A DNA stretch of 64,000 nt, from assembly GCA_963752855.1 (NCBI GenBank), contig CAVVZX010000053.1, positions 13,653 to 77,652 of the forward strand. Direction: 5' to 3'. Both the position numbers and the translations under genes were made by a program. This stretch comes from DATJPW01 sp963752855 (GTDB lineage Bacteria > Desulfobacterota > Desulfomonilia > Desulfomonilales > Desulfomonilaceae). This document shows, in pieces, positions 27,911 through 36,690 of this stretch; position 1 is the first letter of the stretch, and each line of letters starts with the position of its first letter. The notes below the pieces were generated by a model. It worked only from the letters and a program-made list of their open reading frames with translations, searched no databases and had not been told where the DNA came from.

Positions 27911-29683
27911 ATGAAGCAAAAAGATCCAACCAAAGGAACCAACCTTCCCGATCCAAAGGAGATCGAGAAGGAAATTAATGAGTTCCTGGCTAATAAATAC
28001 GGCAACCGCATAAGAGTTATGGGCACGCAAATCGGTCCGTGGCCCGGCGTGGAAGAGACAGGGACGGAACAAACGATCAAACCGGAATCAGGACCGTCAT
28101 CGGTCCGGTTTGACATGAAGCCGGCTGAGCTCCACGAGTATCTGGACCGGTTCGTGATTCGCCAGGATGCGGCGAAGGAAATGCTGGCGACCAAAATATG
28201 CACTCATTTTAATCGGATTCGATATTTTCAAGAGAAAGGGGAGAATCACGAGCAAGAAGGCATAGGTCGTATTAAGAGCAACATTATCCTTATCGGCCCG
28301 ACCGGAGTGGGCAAGACGTACCTGATCAAACTGATCGCAAGGAAAATAGGTGTGCCTTTTGTCAAAGGGGACGCAACCAAGTTTAGTGAGACAGGTTACG
28401 TGGGCGGCGATGTGGAAGACCTCGTGCGCGATCTGGTGCAGGAGGCTGACGGCGACATCGAAAAGGCCAAATACGGCATTATTTACGTCGACGAGATTGA
28501 TAAAATCGCTTCGTCCGGGAACATCATCGGCCTGGACGTCTCCCGCAGCGGGGTCCAGAGAAACCTACTCAAGCCGATGGAAGAGACCGAGGTTGACTTG
28601 AAGGTCGCTCATGACCCGGTTTCATTGATGGAGGCTGCGGCTCATTTCCAAAAGACAGGTAAGCGACTGAAACGGACGATTAATACCAGAGACATCCTGT
28701 TCATCGTGTCCGGGGCTTTCAATGGTCTGGAGGAGATTATTACGAAAAGGGTGCAGCGTAGGGGGCTCGGGTTTGGCGCAGCGCTTAAGCAGAAAGATAA
28801 CCGGAGCGCAACGCTTCGGGAAGTAAAGTCCGAGGACCTGATTGAATACGGGTTTGAATCCGAATTTGTGGGGCGTCTCCCTGTTGTAGCTGTGCTTGAG
28901 GATTTGGAGACTGAGGACCTGTACAAGATTCTGAAGAATAGATACTCTTCAGTGGTAACGGCAAAGAAACAGGATTTCAAATCTTATGGCATAGATGTTC
29001 GGTTCACTGACGACTCTCTGATGAGAATAGCTGAAATGGCTCATAAGGAGAAGACGGGCGCGAGATCACTGATCAGCGTTATGGAAAAGCTGTTAGTCGG
29101 ATTCGAGAGGATGCTCCCGTCCACCTCGGTCAACAGGTTCACGGTGACGGAAGACTTGGTTGAGGACCCGAGGGGGTATGTGGAAGCTCTTCTCAACGAT
29201 GAGATGCATCCGTCGCGAGGCAAGATTTTCGATATGGTGGATACATCTGAAAGGTGCCAGATGCTTGAGGAGTTGGAAAGCCGCCGTAGTGAATTCGTGA
29301 AAACATTCGGTAAATGGTTGGAAGGCGCCGCGCTGGAGGCTGTCGTTGACGCGGCGGTCAGGCAAGGCGTCTCTGCGGAAACCATGTACCAGCGCTATAT
29401 CAAGGTGCAGAACGAGATCAGATCGTTTGAGGAGGAATTTCAACGACTGTACGGTTTGAGAATTCGTTTTGCGGACGATGCGCTGCACGAATTGGCCAAA
29501 CTGGTGCTCAATGGTTCTGAAGAGGCATTAATAGTTTGCCGCAAGATCTTTCAGAATTATCATCATGGGCTGAAACTGGTAATGGAACGCTCTGAAAGCC
29601 ATGAATTTACGATATCCAAAGAGGCTATTCAAAACCCTGAAAGGTATCTCAATGATATGATTCAGAAAACCTACAGCCAGTAA
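27911..29683 (+). CDS. ClpX-like AAA+ unfoldase without zinc domain, extended C-terminus
   Basis: This 590-residue AAA+ protein is ClpX-like in its core: Walker A GPTGVGKT (129-136), pore loop GYVGG (162-166), Walker B IIYVDEIDKIA (190-200), sensor DILFIVSGAFNGLEEII, and the LGFGA loop (286-290) at the place of the ClpP-docking IGF loop. Arginine-finger region GFESEFVGRLPVV and sensor II KTGARSLISVMEKLL are present. The ClpX N-terminal zinc-binding domain is absent, replaced by about 65 charged residues (MKQKDPTKGTNLPDPKEIEK). About 160 residues (from about 430) extend past the usual end and contain a predicted helical/coiled segment. The substrate is unknown. The LGF loop suggests ClpP partnership is possible. 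Confidence 0.85.
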   Translation: MKQKDPTKGTNLPDPKEIEKEINEFLANKYGNRIRVMGTQIGPWPGVEETGTEQTIKPESGPSSVRFDMKPAELHEYLDRFVIRQDAAKEMLATKICTHFNRIRYFQEKGENHEQEGIGRIKSNIILIGPTGVGKTYLIKLIARKIGVPFVKGDATKFSETGYVGGDVEDLVRDLVQEADGDIEKAKYGIIYVDEIDKIASSGNIIGLDVSRSGVQRNLLKPMEETEVDLKVAHDPVSLMEAAAHFQKTGKRLKRTINTRDILFIVSGAFNGLEEIITKRVQRRGLGFGAALKQKDNRSATLREVKSEDLIEYGFESEFVGRLPVVAVLEDLETEDLYKILKNRYSSVVTAKKQDFKSYGIDVRFTDDSLMRIAEMAHKEKTGARSLISVMEKLLVGFERMLPSTSVNRFTVTEDLVEDPRGYVEALLNDEMHPSRGKIFDMVDTSERCQMLEELESRRSEFVKTFGKWLEGAALEAVVDAAVRQGVSAETMYQRYIKVQNEIRSFEEEFQRLYGLRIRFADDALHELAKLVLNGSEEALIVCRKIFQNYHHGLKLVMERSESHEFTISKEAIQNPERYLNDMIQKTYSQ

Positions 29684-29762
29684 ATGGGCGAAAACTTGAT
29701 TGGTAGTGAGCGGCCTCCGCTCCGGTCCAACTTGTCTTCAAGAGCAATCTATCCCCAAAAGT

Positions 29763-29796
29763 AAGAAATCCGGCCTGACGTCAGGCCGGATTTCTT
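29763..29796. terminator. Bidirectional terminator, 34-bp perfect palindrome
   Basis: Perfect self-complement over 34 bases, centred on CTGACGTCAG, beginning AAGAAATCCGGCC and ending GGCCGGATTTCTT. It lies between the convergent ClpX-like gene and the exported Gln-rich gene, with short A and T runs at both edges. It should end transcription from either side. Confidence 0.85.
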
Positions 29797-29826
29797 GTTT
29801 AGAGATTTCCGGTTTAGAAACGGTTG

Positions 29827-31236
29827 CTATCCTCCGTACGGATCATTCGCCGACCTTTTGTCCATGGGCCGAGGATTCGGAACCGAGGTCGTTGGGGGGA
29901 GGAAGATCTCTTTCAAGGTCGACCAGAAACCTCCACCCTCCTCCTGCTGCGGTTGCTGCTGGACCGTCAAGGGCGTCGCCTGACCCGGAGGCGAGGGCGA
30001 AAACGTCTGGCCGGCAGGCACACCAACAGGAGGCTGGCTGACCCCATATTGGTATTGAGGCTGCTGGGCCACACCCTGAGGAGGATACTGGGGAGCCGGA
30101 GGCTGTTGACCATAAGGCTGTGGCTGAGGTTGGGCTGGAGCCTGCTGGGGATATTGCATCTGTTGCGGGGCTCTAGCCTGCACCGGATATCCCTGGCGGG
30201 AGGCCGGCTTTCCACTTTCGCCGGACACGCCCATTAGATCGTAGTAGCGCTGTTGAGACGCTCGAAGACCTTCATAGGCTTCGGCTACAGCTTTCTTATG
30301 ATACTCCTCCTGCAACTGCTTTTGCTTGGTTTCTTGTTCTCGAAATTTACCCTGAGCCGCCTCGAGCATTTGCTGAGCCTGCTGCAATTCCTGAACGGCC
30401 GCTTGCTGCTGCGCCGCCAATTCCGCTGCACGTTGCCGGGCTACGGCCCTTTCATAAGCTTTTTGTTGCGCGTCCCGGACTACAGGGTCTTGATTCAATC
30501 CGGATTGAGGTTCGGCTACCGTTTGTGGCTGCGCGGTGGGTGCTTGTTGCTGATATCCGGCATATTGCCCCGGGTATTGACCGGCCTGCTGCTGATAATA
30601 GCCCTGCTGCTGCGCCTGTTGCCCATAGGGTTGCTGCTGGTACTGCGGCTGCTGCCCATAGGGTTGCTGCTGGTACTGCGGCTGTTGCCCGTAATATTGC
30701 TGCTCATAACCCTGCTGGGGCGACTGCTGATAATAGCTTTGCGGAGACTGCTCCGCTACCCGCTGCTTTGCGCTCAGCCGTCTCTTCTTTTTGGAGGTCC
30801 CTTGTGTAGGATACGCCGAAGCGGCCGGTGGTTGCGGCTGATAAGCAGGTTGCTGCACAGGAGCCGCCCCATAAGCCTGAGCGCCCTGAACCGCCTGGTA
30901 ATCTGAAGGATTGTAATACATATTGGATTGGGCCGTCTGAGGCGATGTGGCTCCGCTGGAAGAAGGAGTCGCCGGATAGTAGCTTGTTATGGGGGCAGAA
31001 CCGGCATAGTTGCCGGTAATGGAGTAATAGCCTCCTTCTTTTTGCATATTATCCAAGTAATTTTGCCAGTACGGATAATAAACGGGGGGCTGACTCTGAT
31101 CAAAACTGCCGCTCGGGGTCTGCAAGAGCGTCGATTGATCGTAATCGTTCCCGGCAGGCCCTTGCCCCGGCGCAGATGCGACCATAAGCAGAACGCCCAA
31201 GATCGTTCCCGTCAGGACCATCATTCTTCTTCCCAT
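29827..31236 (-). CDS. Exported Gln/Tyr/Pro-rich low-complexity protein
   Basis: The start MGRRMMVLTGTILGVLLMVA is chosen because AAAGGAGA lies just upstream; it begins a signal peptide cut near APGQG. The mature protein (about 445 residues) is dominated by Gln, Tyr and Pro with tandem QPQYQQQPYGQQ blocks at about residues 190-240. A charged, Ala/Gln-rich helical segment follows (about 260-330: AQQKAYERAVARQRAAELAA), then a second PQ-rich stretch and a conserved-looking end EEGGGFWSTLKEIFLPPTT. The layout, disordered arms around a coiled coil, suggests a surface or matrix protein, or a phase-separating scaffold. No family recognised. Confidence 0.75.
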   Translation of the reverse strand: MGRRMMVLTGTILGVLLMVASAPGQGPAGNDYDQSTLLQTPSGSFDQSQPPVYYPYWQNYLDNMQKEGGYYSITGNYAGSAPITSYYPATPSSSGATSPQTAQSNMYYNPSDYQAVQGAQAYGAAPVQQPAYQPQPPAASAYPTQGTSKKKRRLSAKQRVAEQSPQSYYQQSPQQGYEQQYYGQQPQYQQQPYGQQPQYQQQPYGQQAQQQGYYQQQAGQYPGQYAGYQQQAPTAQPQTVAEPQSGLNQDPVVRDAQQKAYERAVARQRAAELAAQQQAAVQELQQAQQMLEAAQGKFREQETKQKQLQEEYHKKAVAEAYEGLRASQQRYYDLMGVSGESGKPASRQGYPVQARAPQQMQYPQQAPAQPQPQPYGQQPPAPQYPPQGVAQQPQYQYGVSQPPVGVPAGQTFSPSPPGQATPLTVQQQPQQEEGGGFWSTLKEIFLPPTTSVPNPRPMDKRSANDPYGG

Positions 31237-31464
31237 CACGCGTCTCCTTTCGGCAAAACCCACGTCTCTTTACACCTGCCAACACCTACTCTGTCTTTAT
31301 CACGTTTGTTTTCGCCGATCAGTTCAAATCGCAAACAATAAGACTTTTATATTATACCCTTTTAGGTATAAAAAGCAAAGACAAAAAAGTTTCAGGTTAC
31401 CTACTAAATCACGTTATGTCGAGCACATGCGCTCAAGTCGAGGCAGCGAATCAAGTAACAGTTC

Positions 31465-31785
31465 CTATTTTACTATTTTAAAAAGAGTTTTAGACCGCTT
31501 GGGTCGTTCCGTAGTAGTCTTGGAGGCTTTCACCTTTTCATTGAAAATTTTGTTCTTAACCCTTATGGAATTGATGAGGAAATAAACTACTATCGCCTGC
31601 TCCCAGTCACGGCTAGGCGAAAAGTCTGAAACCTTCTTCAAATATTTCTCCTGTAATTGCGTCAACGATGCCTCATCAAAATCGAGCACACGATCTGCTA
31701 ACCCCAGGAGTACATCCTCAATTCCCGCCACAATTTCCCTCGCTGCGATTTCTTCCAGGGTAAGGCTTTTGGCGGATGAGGTCAA
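31465..31785 (-). CDS. Hypothetical helical protein
   Basis: A 106-residue frame begins with TTG (TSSAKSLTLEEIAAREIV) and lacks a clear ribosome site, so the start is doubtful. The product is mostly helical, with ALADRVLDFDEASLTQLQEKYLKK in two runs and a basic C-terminal tail (KASKTTTERPKRSKTLFKIVK). No motif recognised and no signal peptide. It lies between the exported Gln-rich gene and iorB on the same strand but 180 bases from iorB. Coding by frame length and composition, but weakly supported. Confidence 0.4.
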   Translation of the reverse strand: MTSSAKSLTLEEIAAREIVAGIEDVLLGLADRVLDFDEASLTQLQEKYLKKVSDFSPSRDWEQAIVVYFLINSIRVKNKIFNEKVKASKTTTERPKRSKTLFKIVK

Positions 31786-31966
31786 GGAGAGAATGCTACG
31801 GAAAAGGCATAAACCGCAGATGGCGCAGCCGCACGCAGATGAAAAACATTAATTCTCTATCTGTTTTGATTTCTCCGTGGCGTCTGTGGTTAAACCTTTC
31901 CTTTTTTAATTTTTTCAGCGTTCTCAGCGATCTCTGCGGAGCATTTCTTGATCAGCCCGGAGCGCC

Positions 31967-32476
31967 TCACCCGGCGGCTTTAATGCCCAGCTTCAGGGCT
32001 TCCAGATTCATGCTGCGGACCTTTTCGCGTGGATCTCTGCCGAGCATGTCGTGGATTTCTTCTGCGGATACTGGAAATCCTTCCATCATGGAAGAAAATC
32101 CAAGCAGCACCACGTTCTCAAGTTGTATACGTCCCAAATTTCGTGCGAAAGAGGCTGCATCGCAACGTCTTATTCCAGGCTCATCGGGCAATGTGGAATT
32201 CTCTACAATCTGTCCGTCGGGCCTGAGATAATGCCTATTGTTTGTCGTTTCCGAAGCGTCCAATGACACTAGGAAATCAGCTCGGCCCAGTCGAATCAGC
32301 GAAGAGGAAAAAGGTCCGATTCGCAAATGGCTGTTGATGGAGCCCCCTCTTACCGCCATTCCGTGCGTTTCCGACGAAATCACGTCCAGACCCTTGGCCG
32401 TGACGATTTCGCCGATTAATCGGGTGAGGAAAACAATGCCCTGGCCGCCTCGTCCGCAAAGAATGAGTTCGCTCAT
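31967..32476 (-). CDS. iorB: Indolepyruvate:ferredoxin oxidoreductase beta subunit
   Basis: The 169-residue protein is the gamma/beta-type subunit of 2-oxoacid oxidoreductases: ILCGRGGQGIVFLTRLIGEI at the start, ISSETHGMAVRGGSINSHLRIG, and the C-terminal helical end. It follows iorA by five bases, so the two are co-translated. The complex oxidatively decarboxylates aryl-pyruvates from aromatic amino acids to aryl-acetyl-CoA, passing electrons to ferredoxin. Intact. Confidence 0.92.
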   Translation of the reverse strand: MSELILCGRGGQGIVFLTRLIGEIVTAKGLDVISSETHGMAVRGGSINSHLRIGPFSSSLIRLGRADFLVSLDASETTNNRHYLRPDGQIVENSTLPDEPGIRRCDAASFARNLGRIQLENVVLLGFSSMMEGFPVSAEEIHDMLGRDPREKVRSMNLEALKLGIKAAG

Positions 32477-32481
32477 AAATC

Positions 32482-34306
32482 TTATTCACCTCTCGAACTG
32501 ATAGCCTCAGATGGACAGATCCGGGCGCAGAATCCACAACCCGCGCAAAGGTCCGCGTCTATTTCGATCTTCTTCTTTTCTCTAACCAGATGCATCGCAG
32601 GACACTCGAGGTCCTTGATGCAGGTCATGCACAGATCGCAGTTCTCTCCCACCTGGTATCGCTCCGAAGGAATCGTCGCTCCCGGCGCACGCACGCAGGC
32701 CCGTCGAGTGATAACCACGGCCACTCCATTATTTTGGTCAAAAGTGTAATTCTTGGCCCTTTCCAGCGCGTCGCGTGCGCTGTCATGGTCATACGGATCC
32801 ACGACATCGAGGAAGTCAATCCCGCATCCTCTCACCAGTCGTTCCAAATCGACCGCAGCTCCTTCCGAACCGTCGGCCAGAAATGCGTGCGCCTGGAGTA
32901 GGTTGGCCGCCTGTCATTGCGGTCAAGCTATTGTCCATGATTACCAGCACAAATGACGCCTTGGTGTGAACAGCGTTTATTAAGGCGGGCACACCTGCAT
33001 GATAGAAAGTTGAATCCCCGATGGTGGCCACAACCCTGGTCTCGTTAGTCGAAGAGCGGAGTCTGGACAAACCTCCGGCCATGCCTATGGACGCCCCCAT
33101 GCACAAACAAGTATCCACCGCGCCCATGTTGATACCAAGCGTATAACATCCGATATCGCTGGAATAAACCGCCTGATCGAATATGGTCTTGATTAGATAG
33201 AACGCGGGTCTGTGGGGACAGCCCGGACATAGAGACGGTCGCCGAGGCTTGATTGCAGGCGTCTCTCTTGCGGGAGGCTCCAAACCCACAGCCTTAAGAA
33301 TTATGTCTTCAACGGCCTCGGGGTCAAGCTCTCCCTGACCCGGCACAGCTCCACTAAGCCGTCCCACAACCTTACGTCTGTCCATCAACTGGAGTTCGAG
33401 GACCGGATATGTTTCTTCTATTACGAGGGTCTGCTCGTGGTCGTCCGCGATCTTCTGGAGAGCTGCATTGTCGCAGGGAAACGGAAGGCCCACTTTGTAT
33501 ACGTCCAGGCCCGAAAGGCGCTCATCGGACTCAACGATATCTTTGACATGTGAAGAAACGGACCCCGAGGTAATTACCGCTGTCGAGCCGCCGCCTTGCC
33601 GAATGAACACGGGACGAGCTTCAGGCTCATCCTGCCTTATCTTTTCGATCTTCTCATTGAGCTCGCCGTGCAGCACGAGTCGGTACCGTGGGATGGCCGC
33701 CCACCGCTGATAATTTTTCTTGAACGGTCCTACACTGCTCGGTCCCAGCGGAGGCGCCAGCGGAACATTCTGCCTGGCATGGCAAACTCGCAGGCACGGT
33801 CTGAGAATCACCGGGACTTGATATTTTTCCGACAACTCAAAGGCGCGCACCGTCATTTCACGAGCCTCGGCCGGGGTCCCCGGGTCCAGCACCGGGATCT
33901 TTCCGAACCATGCGAAAAATCGGCTGTCCTGCTCGGTCTGACTTGAATGAGGACCCGGATCGTCAGCCACGATAATGACCAATCCTCCGCGAACGCCTAA
34001 ATATGCCGCGCTCAGCACTGGGTCCGAGGCCACGTTGAGCCCGACCATCTTCATCACCGCAGCGGCTCGGCCTCCGGCAAGAGACGCGCCATAAGCGGTC
34101 TCGAAAGCGACTTTTTCATTTACGGACCATTCCAAATAGATAGGATGATCGAGTTCCTTTTTCCAGCGGACGCAGGATTCCAGAACTTCAGATGACGGCG
34201 TGCCGGGGTAGGCCGCTGCCACGCCGCAGCCCGCCTCGATTATGCCTCGTCCGATAGCTTCATTTCCTAGCAGGAATCTAACTGTGGGGGAATTTTTCTG
34301 GGACAT
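32482..34306 (-). CDS. iorA: Indolepyruvate:ferredoxin oxidoreductase alpha subunit, frameshifted
   Basis: The N-terminal pyruvate-oxidoreductase domain begins TVRFLLGNEAIGRGIIEAGC and has AAYPGTPSSEVLE and SVNEKVAFETAYGASLAG. The TPP domain shows CPGCPHRPAFY, GCYTLGINMGAVDTCLCMG and ATIGDSTFYHAG. The frame changes at about 32890, right after MTGGQPTPG, and the rest (LERLVRGCGIDFL onward) lies in the next frame. It ends with two 4Fe-4S motifs, CDLCMTCIKDLECPA and CAGCGFCARICPSEAI. Corrected length is about 607 residues, normal for IorA. The start at 34306 fits the family; a longer frame upstream overlaps the next gene. One extra base explains the break. Confidence 0.92.
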
Positions 34307-34337
34307 GATTCTTCTTACCTTGGGAATTCGGAACGTG

Positions 34338-34813
34338 TCAATGACTCCGAGAGCCACCTTTGATAGCCATAGCCAAGAGCATATTCGACGGCACGAAGAG
34401 AATCTTAGTTCTGCCTTCAATCCAGGCCAGCCAATATGAGGTTACGACACCCCAAACCATGTTGGCAATAATAACCAGCAAAGGCGTGAGACGCCCAGGT
34501 CCATTCCCATCATTCCTTTGCCGTCTTTAAAGGGAAATACGATAAACAGCTGTACCAGAGTCGGACCGAGGCTATAAATCACGCCCCTAAGGAAAGGGGA
34601 CTTGCCGAAAGGAATCAGGAACAGGAATCCCCACAAGCCTCCCCAAACAAGTCGCGGGTAAAGCCATGCTGCGCTCAACGGAGGAGCAATGCTGATACCC
34701 AGAGCGGTGGTGATTCCCGAGAACCCAAGAAGCCAAACGGCCAGACTGTTGATGAGCCCGCCGACGCTCCCTGCGGCATAGGCCAAAGAAAGCGCTAATA
34801 TGACATTTTTCAT
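34338..34813 (-). CDS. Membrane protein upstream of iorA, one-base deletion
   Basis: Hydrophobic throughout: segments at about 5-30, 35-55, 60-80 and 85-100 (ALSLAYAAGSVGGLINSLAV, GGLWGFLFLIPFG). The main frame ends at 34442. Assuming one missing base near 34495, after MGMDLG, the sequence continues RLTPLLVIIANMVWGVV, adding another transmembrane segment and ending at 34338, 31 bases before iorA. Corrected length about 158 residues with five membrane spans. This is the only clear deletion among the window's frame breaks. No family was recognised; operon position suggests co-expression with iorAB. Confidence 0.65.
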
Positions 34814-34818
34814 GATGA

Positions 34819-35592
34819 TTATCTGATCCTAAGGACCGGTTCCCGGAACAGAGCGAATCTCAGCCACCGAACTCCGAATTTGAGAAGCTCCAAATCATCC
34901 TTTCGGAGGACCTCCTCCATGCCCTTGTCCAGATCGAACTTCTCTAGAAACTTGCTCTGAAAAAGAAAATCCCGGAATCTATCCAAATTATAGCAGGCCA
35001 TTACAAACATTTGCACGTGCTGCGGTCCCAGAGCCACCGCCTTGCCTCGAGTTTTCAGGACATACAATTCCATCAAGAGGTCATTTACCCGATTGTACTC
35101 GATCAGGCCCTGGTCGTCGACCCACTCGCTCACCTTCCATTCTCTTTTCTGTTCAAACCCTCGGCAATGATCTTCCTTGACGGTAAAATAGAATTCTCGC
35201 CGACTACCATCGAGAGGATGAGAGGTTGAAGCCCTGCCCAGAGGATACATCCTGCACGCGCCCGGGCGGTCCTCGTAGACCGAGCATCCCTGAGGAGTGA
35301 CAAACGGGCATCGATTTTCATTTGAAGAATTCATCTTCAGGACAAACTCCGGGAAACCGTGAGCCGCGTCCAATTTCATGTCCGCGTAAGATTCCAGGAA
35401 TTCTCCTGACGACATACGCAAACTTCGACTTAGTCTCAATACATCGTAAGGCGTTACACGCAATTCCAGTTTTGCGCAGCATTCCGTAAAACATGGCACA
35501 TGAGGCCCGCATTCGAATTGAAAAGTGTCTTCCGGCCCGAGTTTTGGTAACGATTGCATGTCCGGCCGATGATCGGCCCGGCTATTTGTCAT
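34819..35592 (-). CDS. YkgJ-family cysteine-cluster protein
   Basis: Start chosen at MTNSRADHRPDMQSLP with AAAGGA upstream; a longer frame would translate the adjacent hairpin repeat. The product (257 residues) has the CxxCxx(C)C cluster type of DUF/YkgJ proteins: FECGPHVPCFTECCAKLE at about residues 26-43, then CPFVTPQGCSVYEDRPGACRMYPLG at about 93-117, which probably binds a metal or Fe-S cluster. Some members accompany flagellin lysine methylation or metal handling, but the function here is unknown. It precedes the membrane protein and iorAB on the same strand with a six-base gap, so co-transcription is likely. Confidence 0.8.
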   Translation of the reverse strand: MTNSRADHRPDMQSLPKLGPEDTFQFECGPHVPCFTECCAKLELRVTPYDVLRLSRSLRMSSGEFLESYADMKLDAAHGFPEFVLKMNSSNENRCPFVTPQGCSVYEDRPGACRMYPLGRASTSHPLDGSRREFYFTVKEDHCRGFEQKREWKVSEWVDDQGLIEYNRVNDLLMELYVLKTRGKAVALGPQHVQMFVMACYNLDRFRDFLFQSKFLEKFDLDKGMEEVLRKDDLELLKFGVRWLRFALFREPVLRIR

Positions 35593-35627
35593 ATATTTTT
35601 CCTTTAAGTAGCAGTTCTTTGCTCGGC

Positions 35628-35697
35628 AAGGAGTCCGGGGGGCTCTTTCTTGCAAGAAAACCGCCCCCCGGCCCCCCCGCAAAGAACTCCTATAAAT
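35628..35697. repeat. Dispersed nested-hairpin repeat, copy 8
   Basis: GGAGTCCGGGGGGCTCTTTC meets TTGCAAGAAAACCGCCCCCC, then CCCCGCAAAGAACTCCTAT closes it. It lies just upstream of the YkgJ-family gene and extends that gene's frame artificially (FLQERAPRTP) in front of the real start. Confidence 0.8.
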
Positions 35698-35821
35698 GTA
35701 ATCACTTGAGTTCGTGCGCGGTTAAGCATCCGCTCGCTATTTCAGCGCTCCTCCGCAGCGTATAAGAGTTTTCTCCCTGGTCGTGCGCTTTCTGAAAATC
35801 TTTTCTCTTACCGCAACGGAA

Positions 35822-36397
35822 TTAACTCTTGCCAACATTAGAATGGCGCAGGCTCTCTGTTTTCAAAAAGAGCGCAAAATCCAGCAAGCCGGCAAACATC
35901 AGGTCCGCTTCATTGTCTTGCGTGTCGCCGATTCTCACGGTCAATGCCCCTGCCTTGCGACCCGCCGCAATGTCGGACGGAGAATCTCCGACCATGTACG
36001 AATTGGCCAAATCAATATTCAGGTCCGCGCAGGCCTTGAGGATCATGCCCGGAGCGGGCTTTCTACACTCACAATTTTCAATGGAGTCATGTGGGCAGTA
36101 GTATATGGCGTCCAGCATTACCCCGTTCTTCAGCAGTTCCTGGCCCATGTATTCATGCACTTTATGGAGGTCATCCTCATCGTGACAGCCGAGCGCTATT
36201 CCTCTCTGATTGGTTACCACCACAAGAAGAAATCCCAAATCCCGCAGAAGCGCTAAAGCTTCGATCGCGCCCGGAACAAATTCAAATTCCGCTGGGCTGC
36301 ATACATATCGGTCCTGAGGCAGCTTGACGTTAATGACTCCGTCCCGATCCAACAATATCGCCTTGCGGGCGACTCGCGGAGCAGAAATTGGCTCCAT
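35822..36397 (-). CDS. gmhB: D-glycero-manno-heptose-1,7-bisphosphate 7-phosphatase
   Basis: This 191-residue HAD phosphatase has LLDRDGVINVKL with the nucleophilic Asp, VVTNQRGIALGCHDEDD, the zinc-binding CPHDSIENCECRKPAPGM, and MVGDSPSDIAAGRKAG with the metal-binding Asp residues. The zinc loop is specific to GmhB/HisB-N phosphatases. GmhB acts in ADP-heptose synthesis for the LPS inner core, so the cell has a Gram-negative outer membrane. The start at 36397 has AGGAAAT upstream; a longer frame lacks family similarity. Other heptose genes are not in the window. Confidence 0.92.
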   Translation of the reverse strand: MEPISAPRVARKAILLDRDGVINVKLPQDRYVCSPAEFEFVPGAIEALALLRDLGFLLVVVTNQRGIALGCHDEDDLHKVHEYMGQELLKNGVMLDAIYYCPHDSIENCECRKPAPGMILKACADLNIDLANSYMVGDSPSDIAAGRKAGALTVRIGDTQDNEADLMFAGLLDFALFLKTESLRHSNVGKS

Positions 36398-36628
36398 GAT
36401 ATTTCCTAAGACAATTGATTGGGATATCCGGCGGACGAGCCCAGACCCGGAAGCTATAATAAAGACGCAGTGGTCGGAGGTCAAGGTATGTTAAGTATTG
36501 GAACGATTCACAGGCGCCCCTGCCGCAGCCGCCAAGTTGGGTTGCCGGGCAAACATATAAATTACATTGAAAAATCTAATTATTACTCATCTCATCTCAT
36601 AAAGTTTTCATACTTCTTCACAATTTAC

Positions 36629-36656
36629 TTGACATAATTCGTTGGATGAATAATGA
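36629..36656 (+). promoter_or_regulatory. Putative promoter of the outer-membrane protein gene
   Basis: TTGACA at 36629-36634 matches the -35 consensus. TAATGA at 36651-36656, 16 bases on, is a fair -10. The start codon follows 35 bases downstream after AGGAGGAAGGGT. Confidence 0.5.
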
Positions 36657-36690
36657 GAGCGTCCAGGACATTCAGTCAAGGAGGAAGGGT

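Noticed and set aside
30253..30906. Leu-rich plus-strand frame resembling a membrane protein
   Set aside because: It is the antisense of the Gln-rich protein: CAG codons read as CTG in reverse give false leucine runs.
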